This document shows, piece by piece, positions 23,668 through 31,945 of a DNA stretch of 33,106 nucleotides. The position numbers and the translations under genes were made by a program. The DNA is from Microcaldota archaeon (GTDB taxonomy: Archaea; Micrarchaeota; Micrarchaeia; Anstonellales; Bilamarchaeaceae), in contig JAFGPA010000034.1 of assembly GCA_016926175.1 (NCBI GenBank), positions 1 through 33,106 on the forward strand, given 5' to 3'. Within the stretch, counting starts at the first letter, position 1, and every line of letters starts with the position of its first letter. The notes below the pieces were generated by a model that saw only the letters and a list, made by a program, of their open reading frames with translations, did not search any database and was not told where the DNA came from.

Positions 23668-24833
23668 ACAAAGTGATATTCGTCGTAAATTATTTTTCCG
23701 TTTTTTATTACTGTCTTTGCTTTTCCCCTGAACTTGAATCCTTCGAATGGCGACCATCTGCATTTTGTTTCAAAATCAGCCCCTCTCACTTCCCATTCTT
23801 TTTTTGGATCGATAATTGTAATGTCTGCCAGATAGCCCGGCTTTAAACGGCCCCTGTCTTTCAGATTAAATGCATCTGCAACGTTTTCGGTCATTCTCTG
23901 CATAAGCCATATCTTGTCGCATATGCCACGATTGCAAAGATCAAGCATGGCACCAAGGGATGTTTCAAGACCTGGAAAGCCGGCTGCGCCTGCATCCTTG
24001 TCTTCTATGGTATGGGGAGCATGGTCACTGCCGATACAGTCAACCTTTTCAAGTGCACTGAGAAGCATGATCTGTTTTTGGGGGGATTTCAAAGTCGGCA
24101 AGACATTTCTCATTCTTGCAAGCCTTGGATAGTCTTTTGTAGAAAGAAGGAGATGGTGCGGTGCGGCTTCTGTTGTAACATTGGAATGCTGCTTTGCCAT
24201 GGAAATCTCCTTTTTTGATGAAACATGAGCCAGGTGAAGCCTCCTGCCCCGGGCAATTCTATAAACCTTCTGCTGGAGATCGTATGTTTCTTTTAGATTT
24301 TCTTCTTCATCCTCCTTGTCTGAACATGCATGAAGCACTATCGGACGCTCTTTGGGAAAGCTGTCAAAATGCTTTTTTGCAGTTTCTAGGTCAACAATGA
24401 GGCTTCCTGTGGTTTTTGCAAGATAAAGTTTCAGTGATGGAGGGTTTGCCTTTTTCACTTCGCTGACATTATCTGCCGTTGCACCAAAATGAAGGATAAC
24501 ATCACAGATGGCTTTTTTTGCAAGCTTCTTTTTTTTCTCATAATTTTCTGCAGTGATCGTGGGAACAGAATTGTTCGGCATATCCATTACAGTTGTGAAT
24601 CCTCCTGCAATTGCAGCTCTTGAACCGGTGAGGAAATCTTCTTTGTAACTGTCCCCCGGCTCTCTCAGGTGTACGTGGGGGTCTATTAGTCCCGGAACAA
24701 CAAGCATGCCTTTTGCATCTATAATCTTGCCTGCTGAAAATGCCCCTATCCCCCTGATTTTTCCGCCCTCAATCAGAATATCTTTTTCAAGAAAAGCGCC
24801 GTCAATAAAGGCCTTGCCACCTTTAATGATCAT
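23664..24833 (-). CDS. pyrC: Dihydroorotase
   Basis: Cyclises carbamoyl-aspartate to dihydroorotate in pyrimidine synthesis. A 389-residue class I amidohydrolase with DPHVHLREPG (first two metal His), a lysine in LKLYLAKTTG at the place of the carboxylated bridging Lys, metal His in VLHACSD and HLAHVSS, and catalytic Asp in GSDHAPHT. Small N- and C-terminal composite beta segments complete the fold (MIIKGGKAFIDG and ADITIIDP). Its ATG overlaps the stop of the TPR-AAA gene as ATGA, so translation is coupled to that gene; no other pyr gene is here. Confidence 0.93.
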   Translation of the reverse strand: MIIKGGKAFIDGAFLEKDILIEGGKIRGIGAFSAGKIIDAKGMLVVPGLIDPHVHLREPGDSYKEDFLTGSRAAIAGGFTTVMDMPNNSVPTITAENYEKKKKLAKKAICDVILHFGATADNVSEVKKANPPSLKLYLAKTTGSLIVDLETAKKHFDSFPKERPIVLHACSDKEDEEENLKETYDLQQKVYRIARGRRLHLAHVSSKKEISMAKQHSNVTTEAAPHHLLLSTKDYPRLARMRNVLPTLKSPQKQIMLLSALEKVDCIGSDHAPHTIEDKDAGAAGFPGLETSLGAMLDLCNRGICDKIWLMQRMTENVADAFNLKDRGRLKPGYLADITIIDPKKEWEVRGADFETKCRWSPFEGFKFRGKAKTVIKNGKIIYDEYHFV

Positions 24834-26569
24834 ACGATTCTTCCACCTTCTGTAATGAAAACTATAACACGAAGGATAAAGACTATGACTATCTTGAATA
24901 TCTTGAGGAATATCTTTGTCCAGGGGGTACTCTTGCTGTTGATTGTTCCAAGCAGATCCTTGAATGCTTCCTTTTCACCAGGCCCCATCTTTGAATCAGT
25001 AACTTTCTTGTGTTCCTTGCCGTCAATGACTGTGAGTTCTTCCTGCTTTCCGATCTGCTTCTTTGCCTGCTCATACCAGGGAGGGAGAGAAGATCTTTTT
25101 TTTGCAATGGCCTTTACGAAATCACCAAGAGTAAGTGGCCTCTGGTTCACCTGTTTTTTTGCAAGTTCAACTGCCTGCTCCCTTTCCATATTGTGGGATT
25201 TCATCATCTGGTCTGCTTTTTCCTCAATGCCCTTGAATGCTTCCCTCCAGGGGATGGTTGCCGCATCGTCAACAATGGCCTTATGGTCTGCAGAAGCATA
25301 GCTCATGGTTGCAATGCCAAGAACCCAGAATGGTATGAATCCTCCGAGAGGCCTTTTCCTTGAATGCATTTTAAGTATTGCAACGCGAGATGAATAATCA
25401 GGTTCCGGGATATAGATGGTTTTGCTGAAACGGCCTGATCTCCTGAGGGCAGGATCAACATCCCATGGAGCGTTTGTTGCTGCAATGATAAGAACGTTCT
25501 GGTTGTTTGCCTCAACACCATCCATCTCGTAAAGCATCTGGTTGACAGCCATCTTCATGTACTGCTGGCCCTCACCCTGATCTCTCCTTCCGCCTATAGC
25601 ATCAACTTCATCGAAGAACAGGATGCAGGGGGGATTCTTTCTTGCCAGTTCGAAAACCTTGTGAATGTTCTTTTCTGTGTTACCAACATACATATCGAGA
25701 AGGTCTGAAAGCTTTGCATTTATGAAACCTGCACCACACTCGCCGGCCGCAGCTTTTACGATATATGTTTTGCCGCAGCCCGGAGGGCCGTACATCAGAA
25801 TGCCTCCGCCGCCGAGCTTGCCGTATTTTCTTGCAAGGTCAGGGTTCCTCATTGGATAAACGACTGCTTCCCGGATTTCTTCCTTCATCTTTTTCATGCC
25901 GGCAACATCTTCGAAGGTCATGTTTGGCTTTGAAAGCATTTTGATGTCTGCCGTTCCGCCTTCGCCGCCGCCTTTGCCTTCCTGGTCTTTTTTTGCCCTC
26001 GCACCCTCAAGATGGGTTTTGGCTTCTGTAAGGTCAGGATTGAGCTCCAGTGCTTTTTCATAATCTCCTACTGCACTGGAAATAGAACCTGCATATTCGT
26101 GTGCAAGGCCACGAAGATGGTATGCCTCTGCAAAATCGGGCTTCAGTTTTACGACTTTGGAGAAATCTTCAACTGCTTTTTCATATTCTTCCATTGAAGC
26201 ATAGGAAAGGCCCCGATTGTAAAATGCCTTGAGATAATTCGGATTTAGGGTAATTGCCTTGTCATAATCCTTGACTGCAGACTGGAAATCCTGCTTCCGG
26301 TAGAATGCATCGCCCCTGTTATTGTAGATGATAGGATTCTGGGGGTCAAGCTCCATTGATTTTGTGTAATCTGCAATTGACTTGTCGAAATTTTTCAGCT
26401 GGTAATATGACAATGCCCTGTTGAAGTAGGCTTCTGAAAATACCGGATTGAGAAGGATAGCCATATTGTAATTCTCTATGGCCCGGTCATAGTCGCCCTT
26501 CTCGTAGTAATCATTGCCCATCTGGTAGTATGTTTTTGCATCTGTAGGATTGGGTTTTCTCTCTGCCAT
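24830..26569 (-). CDS. TPR-AAA+ ATPase with C-terminal membrane helix
   Basis: A 579-residue protein. Five TPR repeats fill residues ~10-180 (each with the AxxxxG/AxxY...A...Y..A..L.P pattern). A Gly-rich linker follows at ~197-206. One AAA module comes next: EDVAGMKKMK, Walker A GPPGCGKT at 261-268, pore loop MYVG at 293-296, Walker B FFDE ending at 321, sensor AATNAPW and Arg fingers RRSGRF. After a helical region the last 30 residues contain a hydrophobic helix (IFLKIFKIVIVFILRVIVF). This looks like a membrane-tethered VPS4/Cdc48-related remodeler that recruits clients by its TPRs. The ATG is 27 nt from a TATA-like ATTAAAAATAT. It shares an operon with pyrC. Confidence 0.87.
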   Translation of the reverse strand: MAERKPNPTDAKTYYQMGNDYYEKGDYDRAIENYNMAILLNPVFSEAYFNRALSYYQLKNFDKSIADYTKSMELDPQNPIIYNNRGDAFYRKQDFQSAVKDYDKAITLNPNYLKAFYNRGLSYASMEEYEKAVEDFSKVVKLKPDFAEAYHLRGLAHEYAGSISSAVGDYEKALELNPDLTEAKTHLEGARAKKDQEGKGGGEGGTADIKMLSKPNMTFEDVAGMKKMKEEIREAVVYPMRNPDLARKYGKLGGGGILMYGPPGCGKTYIVKAAAGECGAGFINAKLSDLLDMYVGNTEKNIHKVFELARKNPPCILFFDEVDAIGGRRDQGEGQQYMKMAVNQMLYEMDGVEANNQNVLIIAATNAPWDVDPALRRSGRFSKTIYIPEPDYSSRVAILKMHSRKRPLGGFIPFWVLGIATMSYASADHKAIVDDAATIPWREAFKGIEEKADQMMKSHNMEREQAVELAKKQVNQRPLTLGDFVKAIAKKRSSLPPWYEQAKKQIGKQEELTVIDGKEHKKVTDSKMGPGEKEAFKDLLGTINSKSTPWTKIFLKIFKIVIVFILRVIVFITEGGRIV

Positions 26570-26602
26570 TGTATATCACTTATTAGAGGCATATTTTTAA
26601 TG

Positions 26603-27817
26603 TTACTCCATCTGCATTCTTTCTTCAATTCTGAGCAGCTGATTGTATTTGCTGATCCTTTCTCCTCTTGCCGGAGCTCCTGTTTTTATCTGGCCTGCAT
26701 TGATGCCGACAGAGAAATCGGCAATGAATGAATCCTCTGTTTCTCCGGATCGGTGGCTCACCACGATGCTCATCTGATTCTGCCTGCAGAGCTGGATGGC
26801 ATCCATCGCCTCAGAAACAGTGCCTATCTGGTTTATCTTCATGAGCAGAGCATTCATGGATTCGCTGTCAATGGCCTGTTTTATCCTCTCTACATTGGTG
26901 ACCACAAGATCATCGCCTACGATCTGGACATCCGGAAGCTCCTTGTTAAGCGCTGCAAATGCCTGAAATGATTCCTCATGGAAAGGATCCTCGATGCTCA
27001 CAATCGGATAGGTTCCGACAAGATCAGCATAATAGTCAATAAGTTCATGCTCTGAAAGCGTTTTGCCGTCAACATGATACTTGTTGTTTTTGTAGAACGA
27101 CGATGCTGCACTGTCAAGCGCAAATCCGCATGAATTATGATAGCCTGCTTCCTCCACTGCAGCCGCAATTGAATCAAGGGCTTCGTATGCGGTTGAAATG
27201 CCAGGAGCAAAGCCCCCTTCATCTCCGACATTTATTGCGCATTTGCCGTATTTTTTCACAAGTTTTTGTTTGAGCGTATGGTAGATTTCACAGCCCATCC
27301 TGAGCCTTTCAGTGAATGTTTCTGCTTCGGGGATTATCATGAATTCCTGTATTGCCAGAGAGCTTCCGGCATGCTGGCCTCCGTTGATGATATTGAACAT
27401 TGCATGTGGCAGAGTACTCCCCCCCATATGCTGATAAAGCATCTTATTCTGGGATGCTGCCCCGGCCCTCAGGCATGCCATGGAAGTTGCAACTATAGCA
27501 TTGGCCCCAAGGCGGCTTTTGTCTTTTGTACCGTCAAGACTGATCAGCGTTTTGTCAATATCCCTCTGGTCATTAACATCCTTTCCCATGATAGCAGGAG
27601 CTATAGTCCGGTTTACATTTTCAACTGCACGAAGAACCCCTTTCCCAGAATACCTTGTCCCGCCGTCACGAAGTTCAACTGCTTCGTGCTTGCCGGTTGA
27701 TGCGCCGCTTGGAGCAGCGGCACTTCCAAAAAAAGTGTCTCCAAAGACATCTACTTCAACGGTTGGATTGCCTCTTGAATCCAGAATCTCTCTCGCCCAG
27801 ACAGATTTGATCTCCAT
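26603..27817 (-). CDS. eno: Enolase
   Basis: Interconverts 2-phosphoglycerate and phosphoenolpyruvate. The 404-residue length is slightly short, with small loop deletions. Signatures are complete: AREILDSRGNPTVEVDV, PSGASTGKHEAVELRD, the metal ligand segments SIEDPF and VGDDLVVTN, catalytic Lys in LLMKINQIGTVSEA, and SHRSGETED. The start MEIKSVWARE at 27817 is certain from homology; a longer in-frame extension to 28024 is antisense to the sulfur-carrier gene. The TATA-like element at 27837-27846 lies between this gene and its divergent neighbour. Confidence 0.96.
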   Translation of the reverse strand: MEIKSVWAREILDSRGNPTVEVDVFGDTFFGSAAAPSGASTGKHEAVELRDGGTRYSGKGVLRAVENVNRTIAPAIMGKDVNDQRDIDKTLISLDGTKDKSRLGANAIVATSMACLRAGAASQNKMLYQHMGGSTLPHAMFNIINGGQHAGSSLAIQEFMIIPEAETFTERLRMGCEIYHTLKQKLVKKYGKCAINVGDEGGFAPGISTAYEALDSIAAAVEEAGYHNSCGFALDSAASSFYKNNKYHVDGKTLSEHELIDYYADLVGTYPIVSIEDPFHEESFQAFAALNKELPDVQIVGDDLVVTNVERIKQAIDSESMNALLMKINQIGTVSEAMDAIQLCRQNQMSIVVSHRSGETEDSFIADFSVGINAGQIKTGAPARGERISKYNQLLRIEERMQME

Positions 27818-27836
27818 AAAATAACAACGTAGGGAG

Positions 27837-27846
27837 ATTTTATTAT
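27837..27846. promoter_or_regulatory. Shared TATA-like element of eno and the sulfur-carrier gene
   Basis: ATTTTATTAT lies midway between the ATG of eno (27817, minus) and that of the ubiquitin-like gene (27864, plus), about 23-25 nt from each. Only one such A/T core exists in the 46-base gap. Confidence 0.45.
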
Positions 27847-27863
27847 CTTTATGGATCACAATT

Positions 27864-28058
27864 ATGATAGTGGAACTTATTTTTGACAATGAACGGCAAC
27901 AGATGGAATTCGATGGCACACTGGCAGAACTGCTGAAAAAAATGAAAGTGAGCAGGGAAGAGGTCGTTGTAAAAGTCAATGGTAAGCTGGTTCCTGAGAC
28001 CAGGGAAGTAAAGGCTGACGACAAAATAGAGATAATAAAGGTAGTTTTCGGTGGATAG
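27864..28058 (+). CDS. Ubiquitin-like sulfur carrier (MoaD/ThiS/SAMP type)
   Basis: A 64-residue beta-grasp protein ending in the diglycine VVFGG. In such proteins the C-terminal Gly is adenylated and thiocarboxylated by an E1-like enzyme and delivers sulfur, or is conjugated to lysines as SAMP. The hydrophobic core pattern (MIVELIF, TLAELLKKM, EEVVVKVNG, DDKIEIIKVVFGG) is typical. It overlaps the tRNA-thiolase gene by 8 bases, so its sulfur most likely goes to tRNA uridine or ribothymidine, as for TtuB or Urm1. The activating E1 gene is not in the window. Confidence 0.88.
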   Translation: MIVELIFDNERQQMEFDGTLAELLKKMKVSREEVVVKVNGKLVPETREVKADDKIEIIKVVFGG

Positions 28059-28959
28059 CTGTTCGGTATGTAAAAAAGAGGCAGTAGTATTTATCCCCTA
28101 CTCGAAAAAACATCTTTGCGAAATTCATTTCATTGAGATGTTTGACAGAAGATTCAGGAAAACATTGAGGGAATTTTCATTGCTGAAAAAAGGGGAGAGG
28201 ATAGCTGTAGGTTTATCAGGCGGAAAGGACAGCTGCGCTCTTTTGCATTCTTTGGTCCAGTTGAATCTTCCTTTGGATCTTGTAGCAGTCACAATCAATG
28301 AAGGCATTGCGAATTACAGGGAAAAGACCCTTGAAACCGCAAAAAGGGAATGCAAAAAGCTCGGAATAGAGCATATTGTTCTTGATTTCAAGAACGAAGC
28401 CGGAATGATGCTGGATGAGATAGTAAAAAATGACAGCGAAAACATACCGTGCAGCCATTGCGGGGTGATAAGGAGATACCTTCTGAATAAGGGGGCAAGG
28501 GAAGCCGGCGCTGACAAACTGGCCCTTGGACATAACCTTGATGATGTTGCCCAGACAGTAATGATGAATATAATGCGCAACGAGCCTTCAAGGCTTGCAA
28601 GGTTCAATACGCCTTTTGTGAATGACAGGAAATTCGTACAAAGAATACGGCCGTTTTTGAAGACTCCTGAAAGGGAAATTGCCATTTACTGCATTCTGAA
28701 AGAGATTGAAATTGAAAGCATTGAATGCCCTTATACGAGATTTGCATTCAGGGCTCATGTAAGGTCAATACTGAATAATATGGAGGAAAGATTTCCCGGG
28801 ACAAAATTCAGGGTCGTGAATTCATTTCTTGAAATTGAGGATGCCCTTCAGGCAAAATATACAAAAACAGGACTTGGGTTCTGCAGACAGTGCGGCGAGC
28901 CCTCTGCAAATGAAATATGCATGTTTTGCAAAAACATAAAAATGTACAAAGGATGTTGA
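28051..28959 (+). CDS. tRNA 2-thiolation enzyme, TtuA/NcsA (CTU1) family
   Basis: A 302-residue PP-loop ATPase that adenylates the C2 of a tRNA uridine or ribothymidine before sulfur insertion. An N-terminal zinc site (CSVCKKEA...LCEIHF), PP-loop SGGKDSCALL, the Fe-S cluster cysteines CSHC and later IECPY, the GHNLDDVAQTV motif and a C-terminal zinc ribbon (FCRQCGEP...CMFCK) match TtuA/Ncs6. Whether it acts on position 34 or 54 cannot be told. It begins at a GTG overlapping the sulfur-carrier gene, so the donor and the enzyme are translated together. Confidence 0.92.
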   Translation: MDSCSVCKKEAVVFIPYSKKHLCEIHFIEMFDRRFRKTLREFSLLKKGERIAVGLSGGKDSCALLHSLVQLNLPLDLVAVTINEGIANYREKTLETAKRECKKLGIEHIVLDFKNEAGMMLDEIVKNDSENIPCSHCGVIRRYLLNKGAREAGADKLALGHNLDDVAQTVMMNIMRNEPSRLARFNTPFVNDRKFVQRIRPFLKTPEREIAIYCILKEIEIESIECPYTRFAFRAHVRSILNNMEERFPGTKFRVVNSFLEIEDALQAKYTKTGLGFCRQCGEPSANEICMFCKNIKMYKGC

Positions 28960-28963
28960 TTTT

Positions 28964-29722
28964 ATGGAAGTTGTTTTTCTTGGATCAGGAGGCGGAAGGA
29001 TCAATCTGATCAGGCAGGTCAGGGCCACCGGCGGATTCAGAATCAACTCTTCAAGCGCAAACATCCATGTCGACCCGGGCCCTGGAGCACTTGTTCATTC
29101 TGTTAAAATGAAACAAAGCCCATTGAGCCTTGATTGTGTGATTGTAACTCACAATCATACTGACCATGTCAGTGATGCGCAGGTAATGGTTGAAGGAATG
29201 ACGCATTACTCCCTCAAGAAAGCAGGGATCTTCATTGCAAGCAGAAATGTCATTGATGAGAATGGCATCAGCCCATGGCACCAGAGCAAGATAGAACATC
29301 TTTATATTGCAAAATGGGGGGAAAAGAAAAAATTTGAAACCAAAAAAGGCTCTTTTGAGATTGAGATAATTGAACTGAAGCATGAGGAGCCGACGGTTTT
29401 TGGATTCAGGCTTTATTTAGACAACAGGATTATCGGCTATGTTTCAGATACCGAATACTTTGAAGGGATTGGGGAGAGCTTTACGGGCTGTGACCTGCTT
29501 ATTGTCAATTGCATCAAGCCTGAAAGCGATGCCTATGAAGGCCACCTGACAATAAAGGGGGTTATGAAAATTCTTGAGAAGGCGCAGCCCAAGGAAGCTG
29601 TCATTACACACATGGGAATGAAGATGCTCAGGCTTGGACCGGCCACTGTTGCAAAGGAACTCCAGGACAAAACAGGGGTCAGGACAATTGCGGCAAAAGA
29701 CGGTCTGAAGCTGGAGCTATGA
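28964..29722 (+). CDS. Metallo-beta-lactamase-fold hydrolase
   Basis: A 252-residue MBL-fold protein with the metal motif THNHTDHVSD, a conserved Asp in VSDTEYFE and His in ITHMGMKM. The N-terminus (MEVVFLGSGGGRINLIRQ) is like that of RNase Z/phosphodiesterase-type members. It starts four bases after the tRNA-thiolase stop and is probably in the same operon, which hints at a role in tRNA or nucleotide metabolism; this is inference from context. A beta-CASP domain is absent. Confidence 0.85.
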   Translation: MEVVFLGSGGGRINLIRQVRATGGFRINSSSANIHVDPGPGALVHSVKMKQSPLSLDCVIVTHNHTDHVSDAQVMVEGMTHYSLKKAGIFIASRNVIDENGISPWHQSKIEHLYIAKWGEKKKFETKKGSFEIEIIELKHEEPTVFGFRLYLDNRIIGYVSDTEYFEGIGESFTGCDLLIVNCIKPESDAYEGHLTIKGVMKILEKAQPKEAVITHMGMKMLRLGPATVAKELQDKTGVRTIAAKDGLKLEL

Positions 29723-29774
29723 TTTTTTCATGGATTTCAAAACACTTAAATATTGAACTAAACTACTTATTTTT

Positions 29775-31052
29775 ATGAAAACTACAACAAAAAGGCTTGT
29801 TTTTGCCGGGAGTGCAGTTTTGATTGCAACAGCTTGCGCAAAAAAACAATCACCCTGGTTCCAGCCCCCATCCGTGCCTTCATGGGTTCAGCAACAGGCA
29901 CCGCTTCAGGAAACCCCTGTGGGAAAAACAGATTATTCTTCCAAAGACGGACTGTTCACTGCAAAAAAAAGGCAATTTGGGGAATATGAAATCAACATCA
30001 TAAGCAATGTGCCCGAACCGGCTGATGCAAAGAAATTATTCACTGAAAATGGAACGCTGTACTATGCCGAATTCCAGGGTGCAGTGAATAATGTGACTGT
30101 TGACTATGTAAAAAGCAAGAAAAGCACCACTTCCTGGAAGGTTGTGATATCCGGAATGCTCAGGAATGAAGGATTGAAAGCTTTAGTATTCGGCATGGAG
30201 AATGAAGGAACCATTGATTTTTCTGGATTTGAAAGGCTTGTTGAGGCTCTGTCGGGAAAGAAACCGACAAGTTTTATGGTAAGCAAAAGCAATTACAGTA
30301 AAAAATCTTATGAGGGATTAAGCATTGATTCAAATGTCATGGCAGCGTATTTCTTCCCCCAAGATGAGAAAGGACCAATTGGGAATGGGGAGTGGGGGCG
30401 GATTGCAATGGGAATCACAGTCGATGCTGTCAGCCAGAAAATAGAATGTGGAATTGTCTTGGTTCCGGAAAACATTGAAGCATTAGAAGCAAGGCTGGGC
30501 AGGTCGCTAAAGATTTCAAAAAGCAAGGTTCCTCTAGAAAAACTTGTTGCGAATTCCCCCTATCAGCAGGTAAACAGCAGCAGGCAGAGCAGCATTGACA
30601 TTCCAGGGTTGGGGAGATTCATATATGACGGCAAGCAGGTCACGGTATTGAGGCAGGGGAACTATGATGTCATAGATGCGGGCAGTTTCAGACATTCAAT
30701 AGTCAGAATGGCAGTGGAGAAAACAGATGGTGGAGTGGCAGTGATAATAGTGCCTGGAGATAAAGATCCTGGCAATGAAGGGCAGGCCGTCTTCATTGCA
30801 GGAATCAAGAAGGGAAAGATATTTGGCAGTGAATATTTCCTGAAAACAGAGGAAAGGCAAACTCCTTTGGGTGGGGGGTTAGGATGGTTAGAGCGTGCAT
30901 TCATAAAGTATGACAGGGACCTTGAATCTATGAGGGTAATAGGTGAAGACCTTAATGAACAACAACGAAAAGAAATGCTTGAGGCGTCTGAAAAAGCAGG
31001 TATGAGCAAAGATGCAATTGAGGCTGTCAAAAAAGAGTGGGGAATCGAATAG
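29775..31052 (+). CDS. Unknown lipoprotein with C-terminal LNxxQRxxML motif
   Basis: A 425-residue protein. The signal peptide (MKTTTKRLVFAGSAVLIATAC) ends in a lipobox Cys. The mature part is a beta-rich domain or domains of no family I recognise, with a Pro/Gln-rich linker after the lipid site. Residues 393-425 are helical (LNEQQRKEMLEASEKAG, then SKDAIEAVKKEWGIE) and closely resemble residues ~170-202 of the protein at 31946-32929. The ATG is 26 nt from TATA-like CTTAAATATT. It may be lineage-specific, judging only by my failure to recognise it. Confidence 0.75.
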   Translation: MKTTTKRLVFAGSAVLIATACAKKQSPWFQPPSVPSWVQQQAPLQETPVGKTDYSSKDGLFTAKKRQFGEYEINIISNVPEPADAKKLFTENGTLYYAEFQGAVNNVTVDYVKSKKSTTSWKVVISGMLRNEGLKALVFGMENEGTIDFSGFERLVEALSGKKPTSFMVSKSNYSKKSYEGLSIDSNVMAAYFFPQDEKGPIGNGEWGRIAMGITVDAVSQKIECGIVLVPENIEALEARLGRSLKISKSKVPLEKLVANSPYQQVNSSRQSSIDIPGLGRFIYDGKQVTVLRQGNYDVIDAGSFRHSIVRMAVEKTDGGVAVIIVPGDKDPGNEGQAVFIAGIKKGKIFGSEYFLKTEERQTPLGGGLGWLERAFIKYDRDLESMRVIGEDLNEQQRKEMLEASEKAGMSKDAIEAVKKEWGIE

Positions 31053-31241
31053 CTAAGATTTATAAGTTTTTTGAAAATAATGTAAAAACTATATAGCATC
31101 GAGACAGGAAAACGTAAAAAATCACAGGAATGTGTTGAAAAACAGTATAATTTAGTAGAGTGATGATTTATAGAAAAAAGTGAATTTTAGTTTTATTTTT
31201 AAACATTTCTGTACTCTAATATATAAGGGGAGGGGATGTAT

Positions 31242-31910
31242 ATGAGGAAAAACCATATTGAAAAGCCGGAAACGCCGGAAATAAGCAGGAGAAGTTTTGT
31301 CAAGGCTGCAGGAACAGGCCTGGTAGCTGGTCTGGCACTTTGCGCTGCATCAAATTTCATCGCACCAAGAATTGCAAACAGCCAGGATTCCGAGACCAGA
31401 GAAGTTGCAGGACAAAAAGTAAAGGTCACAACTTTAGGAGATTCATACAAGAAAGTTGATGAGGAGTCTGAGAAATACAGGTATGGGGAGCGTTTTCCAG
31501 ATAAAATAAATCCTACATACACAAATGTAGCATTACTTCAAGGTAAAGTAACATTCATAGTAGCATTCGATACAAAAACTGACGAAAAGGAACTTGGAGT
31601 TATTGTAAAGGGACAATCTTCTGTAGGAACAGACTTAGGTTTATTTGCAGCATTGGTTACTGATGCCACAAATAAAGACCTTAAAAGAGTGAGAATTCTT
31701 ATAGAGACAGGTACATTCGGAGAAGGCTCAAACAAAAAAGAGTTCGTGAATGCATATATTGTACCAGTAAATGACAGTGGCAATCCAACAACGCATTTGG
31801 GAAATGGAGAATACCTGATCTATGGTGTAACGCAGGTTGAAAGCAGGGTGTTTGGAAACCCGTATGTTATGAAGGATCCTGGATACCAGATGGTTGTTGC
31901 CCAGAAATAA
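31242..31910 (+). CDS. Unknown Tat-exported protein
   Basis: A 222-residue protein whose N-terminus has the twin-arginine signal SRRSFVKAAGTGLVAGLALC and a likely cleavage region near PRIANSQ, so it should be exported folded through the Tat pathway. The mature domain is beta-rich with no recognised family and no cofactor motif. I prefer the ATG at 31242: GGAGGGGAT (31229-31237) resembles the archaeal anti-SD complement and stands four bases away; the ATG at 31236 is in frame. Its codons lean more to A/T third positions than the housekeeping genes, as for the following gene. Confidence 0.75.
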   Translation: MRKNHIEKPETPEISRRSFVKAAGTGLVAGLALCAASNFIAPRIANSQDSETREVAGQKVKVTTLGDSYKKVDEESEKYRYGERFPDKINPTYTNVALLQGKVTFIVAFDTKTDEKELGVIVKGQSSVGTDLGLFAALVTDATNKDLKRVRILIETGTFGEGSNKKEFVNAYIVPVNDSGNPTTHLGNGEYLIYGVTQVESRVFGNPYVMKDPGYQMVVAQK

Positions 31911-31945
31911 CCTATTTTTAACTTTTTCTTAACAATTCAATTCAT

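Noticed and set aside
27818-28024. 69-codon N-terminal extension of enolase
   Set aside because: It runs antisense through the sulfur-carrier gene, and enolases begin at MEIKSVWARE. The TATA-like box lies directly upstream of that shorter start.
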